Assembly (NCBI GenBank): GCA_045660865.1 | Contig: JAZREP010000014.1 | Coordinates: 62,001-126,000, forward strand | Reading direction: 5' to 3' | DNA: 64,000 nt | Origin: CAZRRV01 sp045660865 | GTDB taxonomy: Bacteria > Bacillota > Clostridia > Oscillospirales > Acutalibacteraceae | Notes under the pieces: model-generated | The model's database searches: none | Seen by the model: only the letters and a program-made list of their open reading frames with translations | What the model was told of the DNA's origin: nothing | Made by a program: the position numbers and the translations under genes | Shown here: positions 15,467 through 24,097 of the stretch, one piece after another | Position numbering within the stretch: the first letter of the stretch is position 1 | Layout: each line of letters begins with the position of its first letter

Positions 15467-17619
15467 TGAAAAGAGTATTGTTTTTAACAGGCATGGCGGC
15501 TATATGGGTAGTGACGCTGTGCCTGTTTTGTGCGAATAAATATATTCTGGCACTTATGGTAGGAATTGTGCTTTGTGCTGCTGCAATTTTACTTTTTGCT
15601 CGTGATACAAAGTATACAAAGGCCTTTCTGTTTATATTGGCAGTTTCGCTTTTATTTAGTGTCAGGTATTATATATTTTATAATTATGAGGTTAAACCCG
15701 TAATAAATTTACAAGGCAAAACTTCTAATGTTGAAATGCTTCTTAATGATGTTGAAACTCTTGATACTAAGCAGTTTATAACCGCTAAAGTGGTAAAGAG
15801 TGAAAACAATTTGCCAACCGATTTTAAAGTGTATTTTAACTACTATGGAGAAGAACAGATATTGTCTGCGGGTGACCGTATATCATTAATGGTCAGTTAC
15901 CGTCCTGTTTCTCAATACTCACAAAGCAAATGTTACAGCGAGGGAATATATATCTCCTGTATCCCGATAAAAGAGCCCTCTATTATCGGTCATTCAAATA
16001 CTTTGCAGTCAAGGTTTTCTAATTTGCGTACAACTATACGTGAGCGATTGTTTAAGCATTTGCCCTATAATGAAAGTTCGCTTATGTGCGGTCTTTTGCT
16101 GAGCGATACAAGTTATATGACCGAATCTGTATACAGTGCAATGCAAAGGTGCGGGTTAACACACCTTACAGCAGTATCGGGAACACACTTATCGGTATTT
16201 TGTTATAGTATCTACCGTTTCTTGCAAAAGTTCTTAAACAAAGGGCTTAGTGCTTGGCTTACAATGCCGTCTGTTATATTTGTTATGGCAATTTCCGGCT
16301 TTACACCATCGGTCACAAGGGCGGGAATAATGGCACTATTGTTTTTGGCGGGTGTCGGCTTGTTTAAGCGAGTTGATAATTTGAATTCATTAGGCCTTGC
16401 TGCAACGGTATTGTTACTGCTAAACCCTTATAATTTATTAAACAAGGGCTTTGTTTTATCCTTTGCGGCGATGGTAGGTATGGTACTGCTAGTGCCTTAT
16501 TTTACTAACCGCTTACCAAAAACAAGGTTTAAGGTTGAATTTTTTAATTCTGCAATTGAATATATAACTACATCACTTGTTTGCTCGATTGTGGCATCAC
16601 TTTGTACCGCGCCGGCATCCATTTTATTCTTCGGTGAAATCTCTTTGATTTCACCCATTGTAAATTTGCTTTGCGTTTATCCGGCAATGCTTTCTATGAT
16701 GATTGGTGCAGTTGCGTTGTTTTTACCTTTCCTGGTTTATGCGGTGCGTCCGCTTTTGAGCTTTATACTGTGGATTACAAAATTGTTTTCAACCTTTCCG
16801 TTTGCATCGGTTGATGCAACGCCAAGCTATATAAAAATTTGGATTGGCGCAACATTTGTTTTGCTTGGTATGTTACTGTTGTTTAAACGGATGAAGCCGG
16901 TGCTGTGTATATTGCTTTCAATTGCAATGTTGATTGTGTCGATAATTAGTTATCGCGTGTTGGATAATGGGGTAGTACATATCGCCTTTGCCAATACTGA
17001 AAACGGTATAGTAACACTTATTGTTAAAAATAAAACTTGTATAGCAATAGGTATGGGCGGTAAGAATGCAAAATATTTTGTTCCTGATTATTGTGATTCA
17101 AAAGGTGTAAAAAATGTGCCGGTTGTATTGTTGCCATCTACAGATAGCAAGTATTGTAATTTTCATGTCTTAGATAATGATAAATTTGAAACAGTATTGA
17201 TTCCACCTAATAATTTGTCTGCGAATAAAACGCTTGAAAATATGGGTAAAAGAGTTATAGAGATTGGCGAAGTGGAAATAACGCCCTTTAAAAATTTTAA
17301 GGTAAAAATTGTTGCGAGCGGTAATGGGTATGTGGTACAATGGGCTCAAGGAAATTACACGGGAATTATCTGTATGGGAACGAACACTATACCCGAAAAT
17401 TTGCAAAACATAGATTATATTTTTACCGATACCGATATATTGAGCGATTATTATTTTAACGGAAAAACAAAGGTGTTTCTTGCTGCTGATTACAATAAAG
17501 CGATGCCCATAGTTTCCAGCCTTATTGATAAGGGCTTGCAAACATATATGATAGATAACGGAGAAACAGCCGAGCTGTTAATTCGTAACGGAAAAACTGT
17601 GAGCGAGGATAAATTCTAA
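15466..17619 (+). CDS. comEC: ComEC/Rec2-family DNA-uptake channel protein
   Basis: Membrane protein that moves transforming single-stranded DNA into the cytoplasm. Its 717 residues show N-terminal membrane helices, an OB-like soluble part (about 75-170), the Competence domain with HLTAVSGTHLSVFCYS, and many helices up to about residue 500. The C-terminal part should be a metallo-beta-lactamase-like domain, but its metal motif HxHxDH is absent; the equivalent segment reads VVLLPSTDSKYC. So any nuclease activity of this domain is probably lost. No comEA or other late competence gene is in the window. The start overlaps the upstream stop. Confidence 0.88.
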   Translation: MKRVLFLTGMAAIWVVTLCLFCANKYILALMVGIVLCAAAILLFARDTKYTKAFLFILAVSLLFSVRYYIFYNYEVKPVINLQGKTSNVEMLLNDVETLDTKQFITAKVVKSENNLPTDFKVYFNYYGEEQILSAGDRISLMVSYRPVSQYSQSKCYSEGIYISCIPIKEPSIIGHSNTLQSRFSNLRTTIRERLFKHLPYNESSLMCGLLLSDTSYMTESVYSAMQRCGLTHLTAVSGTHLSVFCYSIYRFLQKFLNKGLSAWLTMPSVIFVMAISGFTPSVTRAGIMALLFLAGVGLFKRVDNLNSLGLAATVLLLLNPYNLLNKGFVLSFAAMVGMVLLVPYFTNRLPKTRFKVEFFNSAIEYITTSLVCSIVASLCTAPASILFFGEISLISPIVNLLCVYPAMLSMMIGAVALFLPFLVYAVRPLLSFILWITKLFSTFPFASVDATPSYIKIWIGATFVLLGMLLLFKRMKPVLCILLSIAMLIVSIISYRVLDNGVVHIAFANTENGIVTLIVKNKTCIAIGMGGKNAKYFVPDYCDSKGVKNVPVVLLPSTDSKYCNFHVLDNDKFETVLIPPNNLSANKTLENMGKRVIEIGEVEITPFKNFKVKIVASGNGYVVQWAQGNYTGIICMGTNTIPENLQNIDYIFTDTDILSDYYFNGKTKVFLAADYNKAMPIVSSLIDKGLQTYMIDNGETAELLIRNGKTVSEDKF

Positions 17620-17635
17620 AAGGGAGGTTGAACAA

Positions 17636-18691
17636 ATGCCGGCAAATGAAGCTCAATTGAAAAAAGAATTACAAAGCGCTTCGCTTAACCCTGTATATTT
17701 TTTGTACGGGGAGGAGGCTTATTTGATTAGGCATTATGTAAACCGAATTATTAAGAAAACCGTCACAGATAATCCGGAGTTTAATCTGGATGAATATGAT
17801 GAAAGGGCAACAGTTCAACAGATTTATGATGCCGCTATGGCGTTTCCGTTAATGAGTGAAAGAAAATGTGTCAGTGTCTGTGACCTTCAGGTTGAAGAAT
17901 TGACACAAAGTGACTTTAAAACTCTGCTTGAAATGGTGGCAGACCCCAACCCGACTACGGTACTTGTGTTCTGGTTTGAAACAGCCGATTTAACCGAAAA
18001 AAATGTGCCGGAGCGCTATAAAAAACTGATTGCGGCAGTAGAAAAAGGTGGCGGCACCGCTGTATGTTTTTCGCCCAAATCCGAAATGGAAATGGCAACC
18101 TTGCTTTGCAATGGCGCATCTAAACGTGGTTGCCGTATGCAATCTACTACTGCGAAATATATGATTTCATTGTGTGGGGATAGCTTGTTTTTGCTTATAA
18201 ACGAGCTGGAAAAACTATGTTCCTATGCTTTACAGTCGGGCGGCATAATCACTAATGAAACAGTTGATAAAATATGCTCCAGAACTGTAGAAGCATCGGT
18301 TTATAATATCACGCGTGAGCTTTTTTCGGGTCGCCTGAATGAAGCTATGAAGCTGTTGTCTGACCTGTTTTATATGCGTACTAAGCCGTTAGCTATTCTT
18401 GCTTGCATTGCCGATACCTATATTGATATTTATCGTCTGCTTGCGGCAGGTAAAGCGGGTGTTCCAAAATCCAAGGCGGCAAAGCAGTTTGGTTATGGAA
18501 ATCGTGCGTTTAGACTTGATTATGCAGAACGTTATGCTAAGCAATTAAGCCCCCAAGCCGTAAATTTGTCTTTGGAAGCAATTTTGGAGGCGGATTCAAA
18601 ACTCAAAGGCGCTAAGGATGACCCTAAAATCGTTATGGAATCCTTGTTAATTACCCTAGCATTTATAAAATCTAAAGGGGTGCGGCCTTGA
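17636..18691 (+). CDS. holA: DNA polymerase III delta subunit
   Basis: Clamp-loader subunit that opens the sliding clamp during replication. The 351-residue protein has the family N-terminus YFLYGEEAYLIRHYV and the conserved KLKGAKDDPKIVMESLLI near the end. GGGAGG lies 11 nt before ATG 17636. It overlaps the next gene, RNase M5, by 4 nt. The comEC-holA adjacency is also seen in Bacillus (yqeN after comEC), which supports both calls. Confidence 0.93.
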   Translation: MPANEAQLKKELQSASLNPVYFLYGEEAYLIRHYVNRIIKKTVTDNPEFNLDEYDERATVQQIYDAAMAFPLMSERKCVSVCDLQVEELTQSDFKTLLEMVADPNPTTVLVFWFETADLTEKNVPERYKKLIAAVEKGGGTAVCFSPKSEMEMATLLCNGASKRGCRMQSTTAKYMISLCGDSLFLLINELEKLCSYALQSGGIITNETVDKICSRTVEASVYNITRELFSGRLNEAMKLLSDLFYMRTKPLAILACIADTYIDIYRLLAAGKAGVPKSKAAKQFGYGNRAFRLDYAERYAKQLSPQAVNLSLEAILEADSKLKGAKDDPKIVMESLLITLAFIKSKGVRP

Positions 18692-19272
18692 TAAATATAA
18701 AACAAACCATAGTGGTTGAGGGAGTTTACGATAAAATTAAACTTGAAAGTTTAATATCTTCACCCATAATAACCACAAATGGCTTTTCAATATTTAAGGA
18801 GCACGAAAAGCAACAATTGCTAAAAGAAATAGCAAATAAAACCGGCATAGTAATCTTGACCGATAGCGACCACGCAGGCTTTCAAATTCGCAATTTTATT
18901 GCTGATATTTTACCTGAGGGCAGTTATCGGCACGTCTATATACCTGAAATTAAAGGCAAAGAAAAGCGCAAAGAAAAGCCTTCTGCCGAAGGGCTACTTG
19001 GTGTTGAAGGAGTAACTTTAGAGGTGCTTCAAAACGCCTTTTTGAAAGCAGGACTTATGTGTGATGAAACGCCATATACTCCGCAAATTGATACGGCTTG
19101 CCTTTTTGAATTAGGCCTTAACGGAGGGCAGGGAAGTAAAGCACGCCGTGAAGCTCTGCTTCGCAAACTTCAATTGCCTGCGGCTATGTCGGCAAAGCAG
19201 ATACTTACTGTGCTTAATATTTTGTTTACTAAACAGGAGTTTGAAAATCTTGTTAAAAATTTAGAGGTTTAA
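18688..19272 (+). CDS. rnmV: Ribonuclease M5 (TOPRIM domain)
   Basis: Matures 5S rRNA by cutting its precursor. The TOPRIM fold is visible as VVEGVYDKIKLE (catalytic Glu) and VILTDSDHAGFQIR (DxD metal site), followed by the RNase M5 region with KPSAEGLLGVEGV. At 194 residues the length fits. It uses a TTG start overlapping the holA stop (TTGA), so the two are translationally coupled. In Bacillus rnmV sits beside ksgA; here ruvX follows instead. Confidence 0.9.
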   Translation: MINIKQTIVVEGVYDKIKLESLISSPIITTNGFSIFKEHEKQQLLKEIANKTGIVILTDSDHAGFQIRNFIADILPEGSYRHVYIPEIKGKEKRKEKPSAEGLLGVEGVTLEVLQNAFLKAGLMCDETPYTPQIDTACLFELGLNGGQGSKARREALLRKLQLPAAMSAKQILTVLNILFTKQEFENLVKNLEV

Positions 19273-19286
19273 AAGGAAGAATAGTA

Positions 19287-19706
19287 ATGATAATAATGTC
19301 AGTTGATATCGGTACTGTTCGCACCGGTGTTGCGGTGAGTGATATGGGTGAGAGTTTTGCCTTTCCTAAAGAGGTAATAACCGAGCGTAACCGAGAAAAC
19401 CTTATTGCAACTCTGGCAAAAAAGGCTACAGAATATAATGCCGAATTGATAGTGGTAGGTCACCCTAAAAATATGGACTCCAGTGAGGGCTTTAAGGCTA
19501 AGGAGTGCGCCGCAGCGGCAGAGGAATTAAAAAAAGCAACAGGTCTTGAAACTGTGTTGTGGGATGAGCGTTGCACAACAGTTATGGCTCATACTGCACT
19601 AAATAATACCAACACAAGGGGCAAAAAGCGTAAACAAACGGTTGATGCGGTTGCTGCTACAATGATTCTTGAAAGTTATCTGCGCTACCGCCAATTAAAC
19701 AAATAA
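19287..19706 (+). CDS. ruvX: YqgF/RuvX-family Holliday junction resolvase-like nuclease
   Basis: RNase H-fold nuclease implicated in rRNA processing and recombination. The 139-residue protein begins SVDIGTVRTGVAVSD, with the catalytic Asp, followed by VVGHPKNMDSSEG and LWDERCTTVMA, then DAVAATMILESYL with the last acidic residue. AAGGAAG at 19271-19278 supports ATG 19287. It ends at the 19706 terminator. Confidence 0.94.
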   Translation: MIIMSVDIGTVRTGVAVSDMGESFAFPKEVITERNRENLIATLAKKATEYNAELIVVGHPKNMDSSEGFKAKECAAAAEELKKATGLETVLWDERCTTVMAHTALNNTNTRGKKRKQTVDAVAATMILESYLRYRQLNK

Positions 19707-19740
19707 AAACGAGATGGTTATCAAACCATCTCGTTTTTTA
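19706..19740. terminator. Bidirectional terminator between ruvX and yaiI
   Basis: Hairpin AACGAGATGGTT / AACCATCTCGTT, loop ATCA-like, with A-rich and T-rich flanks. The right arm also encodes the last residues (NEMV) of the minus-strand yaiI gene. Confidence 0.92.
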
Positions 19741-20176
19741 TTTCGGTTATCAATTTTTCTAAAGCCTCACAAAATGCTTTATCATCGGCTTCGGTGCGTT
19801 TTTTAGGGCCCTTTAAATGATGCTTTGAATGTGAATTGCGTGCTTTTTTACTTTCATACCTTTGTGCTAACAGTAAATCAATATTTTGGTCGGTGTATAG
19901 CATACCGCTTTGGTGAATACAATAGCAACCTCGTGAAAGTGCCATTGCCGCAACGCCGTAATCCTGAGTTATAACGATGTCGCCTTTACTGCAAAGGTTA
20001 ATCAGCGCAAAATCAACTGCATCTGCACCTGCGCTTACGGTTATTACCTCGCTATAATCAGATTTGAATATGTGATTTGTATCGCATAAAATGACTACCC
20101 TAATGCCGTGCATTTTTGCGATTTGCTCGGTTTGACGAACAACAGGGCAGGCATCTGCATCAATAAAAATTGTCAT
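19721..20176 (-). CDS. yaiI: YaiI/YqxD family protein (DUF188)
   Basis: Conserved protein with a PIN/NYN-like fold, function not established. The 151-residue protein starts FIDADACPVVRQTEQIAK, with the invariant DADACPV, and has the later VTQDYGVAAMALSRG. The end of the gene runs into the convergent terminator. It lies 2 nt downstream of the RluD-type synthase gene and is probably cotranscribed with it. Confidence 0.9.
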   Translation of the reverse strand: MTIFIDADACPVVRQTEQIAKMHGIRVVILCDTNHIFKSDYSEVITVSAGADAVDFALINLCSKGDIVITQDYGVAAMALSRGCYCIHQSGMLYTDQNIDLLLAQRYESKKARNSHSKHHLKGPKKRTEADDKAFCEALEKLITEIKNEMV

Positions 20177-20178
20177 TA

Positions 20179-21156
20179 TTACACTCCGTAGTTGTTTTTA
20201 TCCATATTAAAAAGTTCTTTTGCAAACCAAACCTCATTTACAGTAAAAGTTTTTGAGTTTAGGTATTCTAAAATACCTCCGTCCGAATCAAATGCAAAGG
20301 TAAGCTCGTAGGAATAAAGCGCTTGGTGTTTAAAGCCTTTTTTCTTATCAGCGCTGTTTTTACCGTACTTTCCGTCACCTAATAATGGGTGCCCAATTGA
20401 TGCTAAGTGAGCACGGATTTGATGGGTGCGCCCTGTTAATAAATGTACTTTAAGTAAAGCAAGACCATCTTTCTGTGCTAAAACCTTGTAATGGGTTTTA
20501 ATAGTTTTGGTATTTTCGTTCATTTTATTTTTTAGGAAAACACGGTTTTTGTCTTGGTCTTTTTCTAAATATCCCTCTAAGGTTGCTTCACGCTTTTTAG
20601 GAACACCGTGTGTTACGCAAAGATAATACTTATCAATTTCACGGTATTTGATTTTATCACATAAAATTCGCAAGGCTTCGGCATTCTTGGCGGCTATTAC
20701 TATACCGCCTGTGTTGCGGTCAATTCGGTTTGCTAACGCCGGTTTAAAGCTGTGTTCATTTTCAGGGTCGTACTCGCCCTTTTCGTACAAATATTTTTGT
20801 ATGCGGCCAATGAGAGTGTCGCAATACTCGGTTTTGTCAGGGTGGCAGAGTAGCCCTTGTTTTTTGTCGGCTAATAAAATGTTTTCGTCTTCATATACAA
20901 TGCTTAAAGGACCATTAGCGCTCAAAAAATCATAGTTTTTGGGAACCTCAGCAAAAAACGAATCGTCAATATACATATCCACAACATCACCGCATTGTAA
21001 TCTTTGGGAAATTTGAGCCCTTTTGCGGTTAACCTTGATGTGCTTGGTGCGGATATATTTGTACATCAATGATTGCGGCAAAGCACGAACTGTTTTAGTT
21101 ATGAATTTGTCTAGTCGCTGGTCGGCATCGTTTGAATTGATTGTAAAACTTTTCAT
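20179..21156 (-). CDS. RluD-family 23S rRNA pseudouridine synthase
   Basis: Converts uridines in rRNA to pseudouridine. The 325-residue protein has an N-terminal S4 RNA-binding domain (DQRLDKFITKTVRAL and following), then the catalytic domain with NRIDRNTGGIVIAAK, where the Asp is the nucleophile (RLDKDTSG in relatives), and LLTGRTHQIRAHLASIGHPLLG. Which of RluC, RluD or another member it is cannot be settled by reading. It is divergent from radC. Confidence 0.94.
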   Translation of the reverse strand: MKSFTINSNDADQRLDKFITKTVRALPQSLMYKYIRTKHIKVNRKRAQISQRLQCGDVVDMYIDDSFFAEVPKNYDFLSANGPLSIVYEDENILLADKKQGLLCHPDKTEYCDTLIGRIQKYLYEKGEYDPENEHSFKPALANRIDRNTGGIVIAAKNAEALRILCDKIKYREIDKYYLCVTHGVPKKREATLEGYLEKDQDKNRVFLKNKMNENTKTIKTHYKVLAQKDGLALLKVHLLTGRTHQIRAHLASIGHPLLGDGKYGKNSADKKKGFKHQALYSYELTFAFDSDGGILEYLNSKTFTVNEVWFAKELFNMDKNNYGV

Positions 21157-21173
21157 AAAAACCTCGAATTATC

Positions 21174-21201
21174 TTGCTTTTTCTACTAAATTATATATAA
21201 T
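21174..21201 (+). promoter_or_regulatory. Promoter for radC
   Basis: TTGCTT at 21174-21179 and TATAAT at 21196-21201, 16-nt spacer, 28 nt before the radC start. No GAAC-N4-GTTC SOS box is present here. Confidence 0.6.
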
Positions 21202-21229
21202 ATTTAAATAAGAATGGGAGGTGAAGCGG

Positions 21230-21916
21230 ATGTCCGAACTTCATAAGGGACATAGAAAACGTGTCAGAGAACGGCTTTTAAAAGAAGGTATGGAAAATAT
21301 GCAACCCCATGAGGTGTTGGAATATTTACTGTTTCACGTAATTCACCGTCGCAACACTAACGAATTAGCGCATGAGCTATTAAATACATTTGGCTCTCTT
21401 GCTGATGTTTTTCACGCTCCGAGAAGCGAGTTAATGAAAATAAATGGAGTAGGGGACAAAACCGCTACATTTTTAAATATGATGGTACCCACAATGCAGG
21501 TGTACTTAGATTCCTATAAAAACGATAGGTTGTATTTTAAAAACCTTGAAGATTATGGTAGATTTGTGTACAACAAGTACCTTGGTTCAACGGTTGAAAA
21601 AATGTCGGTGCTGTGTATGGATAGCACCTATAAATTCATAGGATTTTCTTGGGTTGGCTCAGGCGATTCATCTCAAGTCAGTTTTAGTACCAAGGCTATC
21701 GTGGAGGCTGTTTTAAAATACCCTTGCACAAAGGTTGTTATTGCGCATAACCATCCAAGTGACCTTTTAATGCCGACCAAAGATGATGCAGAACTAACTA
21801 AAAAGGTTAAGAACCTGCTTTTAGCAATCGGTATAGAGTTGGAGGACCATTTGATTGTTGGTAGCGAAGAATTTATATCTTTAAGATGCTCGCAAATATT
21901 TACAGATATTTTTTAA
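21230..21916 (+). CDS. radC: RadC-family JAB-domain protein
   Basis: Member of the RadC family, named for DNA repair though its role is unsettled. The 228-residue protein begins with a helix-hairpin-helix region (LMKINGVGDKTATFLNM, about 70-85) and ends with the JAB/MPN metal motif VVIAHNHPSDLLMPTKDD. ATG 21230 sits 7 nt behind GGGAGGTG; the frame extends to GTG 21221 but that codon lies in the Shine-Dalgarno. It is alone between its own promoter and terminator. Confidence 0.92.
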   Translation: MSELHKGHRKRVRERLLKEGMENMQPHEVLEYLLFHVIHRRNTNELAHELLNTFGSLADVFHAPRSELMKINGVGDKTATFLNMMVPTMQVYLDSYKNDRLYFKNLEDYGRFVYNKYLGSTVEKMSVLCMDSTYKFIGFSWVGSGDSSQVSFSTKAIVEAVLKYPCTKVVIAHNHPSDLLMPTKDDAELTKKVKNLLLAIGIELEDHLIVGSEEFISLRCSQIFTDIF

Positions 21917-21917
21917 T

Positions 21918-21948
21918 AAAAACTGCCGAATTAGTCGGCAGTTTTTTT
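21918..21948. terminator. Bidirectional terminator between radC and pncB
   Basis: Hairpin AACTGCCGA / TCGGCAGTT, loop ATTAG-like, T-run on the right and A-run on the left, serving the convergent radC and pncB genes. Confidence 0.92.
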
Positions 21949-23383
21949 ATTTGTTTAAGCGTTCTAACATAGCGTGCTTCTCATCCCAAAGCTGTTGTGA
22001 TAAGTCTACATAATATTTATGCGGCTTTTCAAAGCGCAAAACTTCATCCCAAAGGGTGTCAATCTGTTTGCGGCAATATTCTTTAATTTCATTAGTAGTG
22101 GGTGAGAAATACACCTGTTTACCGCCCTCAAAAATCTTTTCACGCAAACGTTTGGCTGTAAAGTTTTCTACCAATTTCTTTTTCCAAGTATAATCCGGGT
22201 CAAAAATTAAATAAGGCTTGCTGTCATCAATAATTTCGTCATGCAGTGTGACTACATCGGCAATCGCTTTGCCGGTATCTCGGTCATACAAACGCCAAAC
22301 CTCTTTAAAGCAGGGGGTTGTAATCTTGGCGGTATTTTCACTGATTTTAATTCTTGGTGAAAGTATGCCGTCTTCTTCAATCGCACAAAGCTTATAAACG
22401 CCGCCGAATACAGCTTCGCTTGATGCAGTAATCAAACGCTCGCCAACGCCAAAACTGTTGACTTGCGCCCCTTGAACCAGCATATCTCTAATCAAATACT
22501 CATCCAAAGAGTTTGAAACGCAAATAGCACAGTCGGGATATCCTGCATCGTCCAGCATTTTTCTGGCTTTCTTTGTAAGATAGGTAATATCACCGCTGTC
22601 AATTCGTATACCCTTGGGTCGCTTGCCTAAAGGCTTTAAAACCTCGTCAAACACTTTTATTGCATTAGGGATACCTGATTTCAATGTGTTATAAGTATCT
22701 ACTAATAATAAACAACTGTCGGGATAGCTTTGGGCGTAGGATTTGAATGCCTCGTATTCGTCCTCAAAGGTCTGTATCCAGCTGTGAGCCATTGTTCCCG
22801 AAACAGGGATGTTAAATTTCTTTCCTGCGCTAACACAGGAGGTGCCTACGCAACCGCCAATATAGGCGGCACGTGCTCCGTAAACCGAGGCATCATAACC
22901 GTGTGCACGCCTTGCGCCAAATTCCATTACTCCTCGTCCGTTTGCCGCACGCACAATCCTTGCCGCTTTTGTACAAATGAGAGATTGGTGATTTATTGTA
23001 AGCAAAAGCATAGTTTCAATCAGCATAGCCTCAATAATTCTGCCACGCACGGTGATAATCGGTTCTCCGGGGAATATAGGTGTACCCTCGGGAATTGCCC
23101 AAACATCACCTTCAAAACGGAAATCGGCTAAATAATCTAAAAATTCATCACAAAACAGATTAAGACCCTTAAAATATTCTATATCCTCTTTTGTGAATTT
23201 GAGTTCGTTAAGATATTCAATCAACTGCTCAAGTCCCGCCATAACGGCATAACCGCCGTTATCGGGTACACGGCGAAAGAACATATCAAAATATGCAATA
23301 GAATCCCTGTGACGGGAATTTAAAATGCCGTTTGCCATAGTGGCTTCATAAAGGTCCATAAGCAGTGATAAATTGTGTTGCAT
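21947..23383 (-). CDS. pncB: Nicotinate phosphoribosyltransferase
   Basis: First step of the Preiss-Handler NAD salvage route: nicotinate plus PRPP to nicotinate mononucleotide. The 478-residue protein begins SLLMDLYEATMANGIL and has FFRRVPDNGGYAVMAG, EFGARRAHGYDA and IRIDSGDITYLTKKAR, all family landmarks. It faces radC and is preceded by an inverted repeat over its promoter. The later steps include nadE, which is at 36261 in this window. Confidence 0.96.
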   Translation of the reverse strand: MQHNLSLLMDLYEATMANGILNSRHRDSIAYFDMFFRRVPDNGGYAVMAGLEQLIEYLNELKFTKEDIEYFKGLNLFCDEFLDYLADFRFEGDVWAIPEGTPIFPGEPIITVRGRIIEAMLIETMLLLTINHQSLICTKAARIVRAANGRGVMEFGARRAHGYDASVYGARAAYIGGCVGTSCVSAGKKFNIPVSGTMAHSWIQTFEDEYEAFKSYAQSYPDSCLLLVDTYNTLKSGIPNAIKVFDEVLKPLGKRPKGIRIDSGDITYLTKKARKMLDDAGYPDCAICVSNSLDEYLIRDMLVQGAQVNSFGVGERLITASSEAVFGGVYKLCAIEEDGILSPRIKISENTAKITTPCFKEVWRLYDRDTGKAIADVVTLHDEIIDDSKPYLIFDPDYTWKKKLVENFTAKRLREKIFEGGKQVYFSPTTNEIKEYCRKQIDTLWDEVLRFEKPHKYYVDLSQQLWDEKHAMLERLNK

Positions 23384-23415
23384 AATAAGACTCCCAACTT
23401 GTCTAGTTTCCCTTA

Positions 23416-23455
23416 TTATATCAAATATTGGTAAAATTTCAATATTACCAATATA
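23416..23455 (-). promoter_or_regulatory. pncB promoter with overlapping inverted repeat, likely operator
   Basis: On the minus strand, TTGAAA (23443-23438) and TATAAT (23421-23416) are spaced by 16 nt. A perfect inverted repeat, ATATTGGTAA at 23426-23435 and TTACCAATAT at 23446-23455 with a 10-nt gap, brackets the -35. That geometry fits a repressor site. I do not recognise the motif as a known NAD-metabolism regulator's box. Confidence 0.65.
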
Positions 23456-23504
23456 ACTTTGTATAAAACATATTATTTATGAAAATAATTAGAAAACTTT
23501 TCTA

Positions 23505-23534
23505 TTGCATTTTACAATGGGAGTGTGATACAAT
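23505..23534 (+). promoter_or_regulatory. Promoter for the Ser/Thr-rich lipoprotein
   Basis: TTGCAT at 23505-23510 and TACAAT at 23529-23534 with an 18-nt spacer, 43 nt before the start codon. The remaining gap towards pncB holds the pncB operator and AT-rich sequence. Confidence 0.55.
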
Positions 23535-23577
23535 GTGTGAAGTAAGAAATGAATTTATAGAGTTAGGAGAATAACTT

Positions 23578-23958
23578 ATGAAAAAATATTTGTGTTTAGT
23601 TCTGGCACTTTTGATGGTTGCCGGCTTGCTTACGGCTTGTAAGGGCAAAACCAAGGGCGACGATACTTCTTCCAAAACCTCTTCGGTTGTAAATGCTAGT
23701 GGAAATTCCGAATCAACTGTTGAAAGTCAAGAGAGTGGTAGCTCTAAAAAAGAAGAAACAAGTTCAAAAACAACAAACGGAAAAGTTGAAAATCCTTTGG
23801 ATGGCGCTACAGTAACTGTTATTGTACCTGGAAAAGAAGACACTGTTGGCGGTTCCGGCGGCAGTTCTACAAACAACCCAACCGGCAACGACGGCAGCAG
23901 CTCCAATACTAGCAGCACCAGCAGTGTTGATACCGGTTGGATGCCCGGCAAATGGTAA
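23578..23958 (+). CDS. Ser/Thr-rich lipoprotein of unknown function
   Basis: Short secreted lipoprotein: MKKYLCLVLALLMVAG then LLTACKG, with lipobox LTAC and Cys about residue 21. The rest of the 126 residues is low-complexity Ser, Thr, Gly, Asn and Lys, apart from one ordered-looking stretch around residues 63-82 (VENPLDGATVTVIVPGKED). No catalytic motif is visible. AGGAG-like AGTTAGGAGAA precedes the ATG. It has its own promoter and terminator, so it is monocistronic. A surface spacer or exposed accessory is possible; not assigned. Confidence 0.8.
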   Translation: MKKYLCLVLALLMVAGLLTACKGKTKGDDTSSKTSSVVNASGNSESTVESQESGSSKKEETSSKTTNGKVENPLDGATVTVIVPGKEDTVGGSGGSSTNNPTGNDGSSSNTSSTSSVDTGWMPGKW

Positions 23959-23967
23959 TAACGATTT

Positions 23968-23999
23968 AAAAGCAGGAAACGAGTTTTCCTGCTTTTTTT
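23968..23999 (+). terminator. Terminator after the lipoprotein gene
   Basis: Hairpin AAGCAGGAAA / TTTCCTGCTT with a short loop, then seven T. Confidence 0.93.
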
Positions 24000-24033
24000 C
24001 GTGTATAAATCGTTGTTTTTGCGAAAAACACCT

Positions 24034-24062
24034 TTGACATATCTTAGAATTTATGGTATTAT
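24034..24062 (+). promoter_or_regulatory. Promoter for the minD-like gene
   Basis: Consensus TTGACA at 24034-24039, 17-nt spacer, TATTAT at 24057-24062. Confidence 0.8.
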
Positions 24063-24097
24063 ATACTAGATAATTTTAGATATAGGGGAGAATGTGT

